Under the pieces are notes generated by a model. That model saw only the letters and a list, made by a program, of their open reading frames with translations, made no database searches and had not been told where the DNA came from. This document shows positions 61,300-64,000 of a DNA stretch of 64,000 nt, piece by piece (the first letter of the stretch is position 1; every line of letters begins with the position of its first letter). A program made the translations under genes and the position numbers. Source of the DNA: Rossellomorea vietnamensis (GTDB lineage: Bacteria > Bacillota > Bacilli > Bacillales > Bacillaceae_B). The DNA lies in NCBI RefSeq assembly GCF_008180415.1, contig NZ_VTEI01000007.1, forward strand, positions 254,989 to 318,988. Direction: 5' to 3'.

Positions 61300-61745
61300 G
61301 GCTCAGAGGTACATCTCTTCTGGATTTCCCTTTTCCGTATCTTGCTTTGTCAGCGAGGTACATCACATCGCAATTTTCTTCTTTTCATGTATCTCGCTCC
61401 CACACCGAGGTACATCACATCGCAATTTCTTTCTTTTCATGTATCTCGCTCCCACACCGAGGTACATCACATCGCAATTTTCTTCTTTTCATGTATCTCG
61501 CTCCAACGGCGAGGTACATCGCATCGAGATTTTTTTCTTTTCATGTATCTCGCTCAAACGGCGAGGTACATCACATCGCAATTTTCTTCTTTTCATGTAT
61601 CTCGCTCCCACACCGAGGTACATCACATCGAGATTTTTTTCTTTTCATGTATCTCGCTCAAACGGCGAGGTATATCACATCGCAATTTCCTTCTTTTCAT
61701 GGATCTCGCTCCCACACCAAGGTACATCACATCGTGACTCTCTTC
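61300..61745. repeat. Tandem array B, exact 52-bp period, 8-9 units
   Basis: GAGGTACATCACATCG words at 61355, 61407, 61459, 61511, 61563, 61615, 61667 and 61719, exactly 52 bp apart, plus a diverged unit near 61306. Each unit has GCGAGGTACAT and ATGTATCTCGC-type arms of up to 11 bp around a 23-nt pyrimidine-rich loop. Units come in two classes (CCCACACC or AACGGC linkers). All three forward frames appear open only because of the sequence composition. Confidence 0.95.
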
Positions 61746-61859
61746 TTTTGAGTACCCCTCTCCCGCTCTGGCTGCAAGAGGGATTATTTCTAAGGAAACA
61801 TAAGGGATTGGCGAACTTCTATATGTATTTAACTTACCCTGCTGAACACTTCTTCACTA

Positions 61860-62050
61860 AAGGCTCTTTTCGTAAACTTTGTTGCTAATTAATATCAACT
61901 CCAAAGAAATATCAATATTTATAAGGAAAAATACAGTAATGCCGTAAAGAAAAGAGCTACTCTTGCTGATAAGAGTTAAAACTCTTAGTATCCGGGGGAA
62001 AATCGGCTCTTGGGATTTTCCCGAAAGCAACAATATATGCGAAAACAGCC
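61860..62050. repeat. MITE-like repeat, complete copy
   Basis: Ends AAGGCTCTTTTCGTAAACTTTGTTGCTAATT and GAAAGCAACAATATATGCGAAAACAGCC, middle GTATCCGGGGGAAAATCGGCTC. Best example of the forward orientation. Confidence 0.88.
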
Positions 62051-62060
62051 CCCCTAAAAT

Positions 62061-62099
62061 ACAACAGCGGACCGCCGCTCAGGCAGTCCGCTGTTTTTA
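62061..62099. terminator. Terminator downstream of the yjcZ-type genes
   Basis: AACAGCGGAC / GTCCGCTGTT followed by TTTTA on the plus strand; weaker T-run on the minus strand, where it would end the small-gene transcript. Confidence 0.7.
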
Positions 62100-62123
62100 T
62101 GGTTTTATATTTTCAAGCAGTTA

Positions 62124-62213
62124 TTAAACCCAAGCTGCTCCGATGATAATCAACAAAATGAACAATACAACGATTAACGCAAATCCTCCGCCATATCCGT
62201 ATCCACCTGACAT
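62124..62213 (-). CDS. YjcZ family sporulation peptide, copy 1 (29 aa)
   Basis: Starts MSGGYGYGGGFALIVVLF, followed by ILLIIIGAAWV and a stop: a Gly-Tyr head and a single membrane segment, typical of the tiny YjcZ/YhzE-type proteins found in spore formers. AAAGGAGG lies upstream. First of three tandem paralogues. Confidence 0.92.
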   Translation of the reverse strand: MSGGYGYGGGFALIVVLFILLIIIGAAWV

Positions 62214-62279
62214 AAGACGCTTCCTCCTTTCTTAATGAAGCATAAGGCAACGAATTGCCTTATGCTTATCGAGGTTAAA

Positions 62280-62369
62280 TTATAGCCAAGCTGCACCTAC
62301 GATGATTAACAAGATGAACAATACTACGATCAACGCGAATCCTCCGCCATATCCGTATGAGCCACCCAT
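62280..62369 (-). CDS. YjcZ family sporulation peptide, copy 2 (29 aa)
   Basis: Head MGGSYGYGGGFALIVVLF, tail ILLIIVGAAWL. Almost the same as copy 1, but with many silent differences, so the duplication is not very recent. AAAGGAGGTGG upstream of the ATG. Confidence 0.92.
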   Translation of the reverse strand: MGGSYGYGGGFALIVVLFILLIIVGAAWL

Positions 62370-62458
62370 AACTTTCCACCTCCTTTAGAAGCGCTACTTT
62401 ATCCTATTCAAATAATCATTTTTTGTTTAGGCGCATTACATGTTTCCTTTGAAAAAAC

Positions 62459-62545
62459 TTAGCAAATGTAGGCTGCACCTACGATAATTAATAAAATGAA
62501 CAGCACCACAATCAGCGCAAATCCTGAGTTATTTCCGTAGCCCAT
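62459..62545 (-). CDS. YjcZ family sporulation peptide, copy 3 (28 aa)
   Basis: Head MGYGNNSGFALIVVLF, tail ILLIIVGAAYIC; its C-terminal cysteine sets it apart from the other two. AAAAAGGAGGTAA upstream. Divergent from prsA; the promoter for the set is probably in 62560-62700. Confidence 0.9.
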   Translation of the reverse strand: MGYGNNSGFALIVVLFILLIIVGAAYIC

Positions 62546-62736
62546 TTTTATTACCTCCTTTTTTCTAGTCAAAATATCTTATGTATGAAGAAGAGATTTG
62601 GGTGTTATATATGCCCATTTTTTAGAAAACACTCCATTAATATGTTTATTTTCCTGTTAAGTTTGTGATATAGTATGTTTTGTAGTTTTTAGACAAACCT
62701 TATTGACAATACAAACAATTAGGAGATGTTATACCT

Positions 62737-63726
62737 ATGAAGAAATGGATTTTGACAATGTCTTTAGCAGCTGGTGTTATCGGGCTGTCAGCCTGCAGTA
62801 ATGGAGATGACAATGGTAACAGCGAAGTAGTGGCTGAGACTAAAGCGGGAGATGTTACGAAGGAAGAACTTTTTGCATCCATGAAAGAGAAGTTCACTCC
62901 TCAAATGGAACAGGCTCTGCAGGAATTGGTTCTTACAAAAGTTCTTAGTGATAAATATGAAGTGTCTGAAGAAGAAGTAGATGAAAAGTTGAATGAAGCG
63001 AAAGATCAACTTGGACCTCAATTTGAAATGTTCTTATCTCAATATAATCTGGATGAAGAATCATTCCGCGAGTATCTGGAGCTGCAGCTGCTTCAGGAAA
63101 AAGCAGCTACTGCTGATGTCGAGGTATCTGAAGATGAGTTGAAAGAATACTACGATAATTGGAAACCTGAAATCGAGGTGCGCCACATCCTTGTCGATGA
63201 TAAAGAGACAGCTGACGAAGTGAAACAAAAGCTTGAGGATGGCGCTGCATTTGAAGACCTGGCAACGGAGTATTCCAATGACCCGGGCTCTGCGGAGAAT
63301 GGCGGAAGCTTAGGATGGGTTGATTCTGAAGGCAGACAGAGCTTTGTGCCTGAATTCTCAGAAGCACTGGACAAGCTTGAAACAGGCAAAGTCAGCGAAC
63401 CTATTCAAACTCAGTATGGCTTCCATATTATCGAAGTAACGGATAAGAAAGAGAAAAAGCCGTTTGATGAAATGAAAGATGAACTGGAAAATTCATTGAA
63501 GTTATCCAAAGTCACTCCTGAAAAGATTCAGCAGACAATGAAGGCGATTGTTGAGGACGCAGGACTGGATATTAAAGACGAAGACCTTGAGAACAGCTTC
63601 GAACAAATTTTGAACCCTCAGGAAGCACCGGCTGTGCCTGAAGAGGGAGATACACCAGCTCCAGCAGAAGACTTACCAGCTGAGGGTGAAGATGCTCCTG
63701 CTGAAGGAGAAACAACAGAAGAATAA
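62737..63726 (+). CDS. prsA: Foldase lipoprotein PrsA
   Basis: A 329-residue extracytoplasmic peptidyl-prolyl isomerase and chaperone that folds secreted proteins. Signal peptide with lipobox LSAC, Cys20; SurA-like N-terminal helical domain (about 35-140); parvulin domain EIEVRHILVDD...YGFHIIEV (about 145-230); C-terminal helices. After residue 285 an unusual tail of Pro, Ala and Glu repeats (about 40 residues, PAPAED/PAEGEDA) extends the protein. AGGAGATG upstream. The stop is almost adjacent to a group II intron end, so its native terminator has been separated. Confidence 0.94.
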   Translation: MKKWILTMSLAAGVIGLSACSNGDDNGNSEVVAETKAGDVTKEELFASMKEKFTPQMEQALQELVLTKVLSDKYEVSEEEVDEKLNEAKDQLGPQFEMFLSQYNLDEESFREYLELQLLQEKAATADVEVSEDELKEYYDNWKPEIEVRHILVDDKETADEVKQKLEDGAAFEDLATEYSNDPGSAENGGSLGWVDSEGRQSFVPEFSEALDKLETGKVSEPIQTQYGFHIIEVTDKKEKKPFDEMKDELENSLKLSKVTPEKIQQTMKAIVEDAGLDIKDEDLENSFEQILNPQEAPAVPEEGDTPAPAEDLPAEGEDAPAEGETTEE

Positions 63727-64000
63727 TCGAGTAGGAGGGGGTGACTAACCCCCGACCTCTCACACCACCGTACGTACCGTTCGGTATACGGCGGTTTCAA
63801 TTAAGTCAAACGCAAAGTTTGATATCTCATAAGCAGACTCTTGAGCCCTTGATTCGACCAGTATTGGTTATCAAGGGCTCTATCTAAGATGGGGCTTTTA
63901 GCGATACGCCAATAACCCAACCTAGTATTTGCCCATTCCCAAGCCTTGTTAGTTTGTATTCCTAACTTCGTTAGGTTTCTATGTTTTGTTTTAACTTTCT
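63727..64000 (-). mobile_element. Group II intron, 3' part (right edge of window)
   Basis: On the minus strand, after the end of the intron-encoded protein, ACCGCCGTA / TACGGTGGT with an inner ACC-GAAC-GGT pair looks like domain V, and GGGGGTTAGTCACCCCC like domain VI, ending CTCCTACTCGA. These fit bacterial (class C-like) group II introns, which often insert after terminators. The 5' end lies beyond the window. Confidence 0.85.
63801..64000 (-). CDS. Group II intron reverse transcriptase/maturase, C-terminal part
   Basis: About 66 C-terminal residues, running in from the right edge: KHRNLTKLGIQTNKAW, then EWANTRLGYWRIAKSPILDR, then ALDNQYWSNQGLKSLLMRY and a stop at 63801. GYWRIAKSPIL is the hallmark C-terminal maturase block of intron-encoded reverse transcriptases. 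The catalytic YADD region would be outside the window. It helps splicing and retrohoming of the intron. Confidence 0.88.
   Translation of the reverse strand, partial: KVKTKHRNLTKLGIQTNKAWEWANTRLGYWRIAKSPILDRALDNQYWSNQGLKSLLMRYQTLRLT

Noticed and set aside
60970..61888. Long plus-strand open frames (134-255 codons) through array B
   Set aside because: All three frames are open because the 52-bp repeat lacks stops on that strand; the peptides are frame-shifted repeats (SFHVSRS, FFSCISL) without a ribosome binding site.

Overview
The window comes from a low-GC, spore-forming member of the Bacillaceae. Gene content and order follow the region of the Bacillus subtilis chromosome that carries prsA, hpr, trpP, hit, ecsABC, yhaA, hemEHY, yhgDE, yhfHIJ, lcfB, yhfN, comK, yhjD, sipV, yhfS and addB, although the order is rearranged and there are insertions. 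It is not B. subtilis itself: a qoxABCD operon, a liaFSR set without liaIH, azlCD, a DUF3231 gene, a kinase-like gene and many intergenic repeats sit between the syntenic genes. The genus cannot be named from the sequence alone.

Layout. 1-9 kb: the start of addB, an MFS transporter, an SDR-thiolase pair, a tiny lipoprotein, sipV-yhjE and an S9 peptidase. 9-16 kb: yhjD, comK, an IDEAL-domain protein, a coiled-coil protein, the yhfN protease, a tnpB remnant, azlCD and a DUF218 protein. 16-24 kb: fatty-acid genes (enoyl-CoA hydratase; lcfB with a FadR operator), lplJ, yhfI, yhfH and a YtkA-type lipoprotein. 24-32 kb: a twice-frameshifted membrane gene, an APH-type kinase with a SnoaL-like partner, DUF3231, yhgE-yhgD and a LysM/GH18 spore protein. 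33-42 kb: qoxABCD and hemEHY with hmoB, that is a heme-requiring quinol oxidase together with heme synthesis and heme degradation. 43-54 kb: liaFSR, a permease, PAP2, yhaA, ecsABC and hit. 55-64 kb: a complete tnpB element, trpP with a TRAP target, yhaH, hpr, yhaI, yhaJ, three tiny YjcZ-type genes, prsA, and the 3' end of a group II intron running in from the right edge.

The most unusual feature lies between the genes. At least six short tandem arrays (about 16.7, 27.9, 32.6, 37.9, 42.9 and 61.3 kb, plus a probable relic at 4.9 kb) have different unit sequences but nearly the same period of 51-53 bp. Several have units containing an inverted repeat, and two alternate two unit types in a 103-bp higher-order pattern. 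All lie next to the 3' end of at least one gene. Two dispersed repeat families overlie this: a roughly 190-bp MITE-like element with inverted ends, sometimes carrying a GC-rich core, and a roughly 126-bp element that has expanded into a near-identical tandem array at 18 kb. A diverged tandem pair of about 130-nt units before hit could be a structured RNA. I made no database comparison; all family names come from recognising motifs and remembered homologues.
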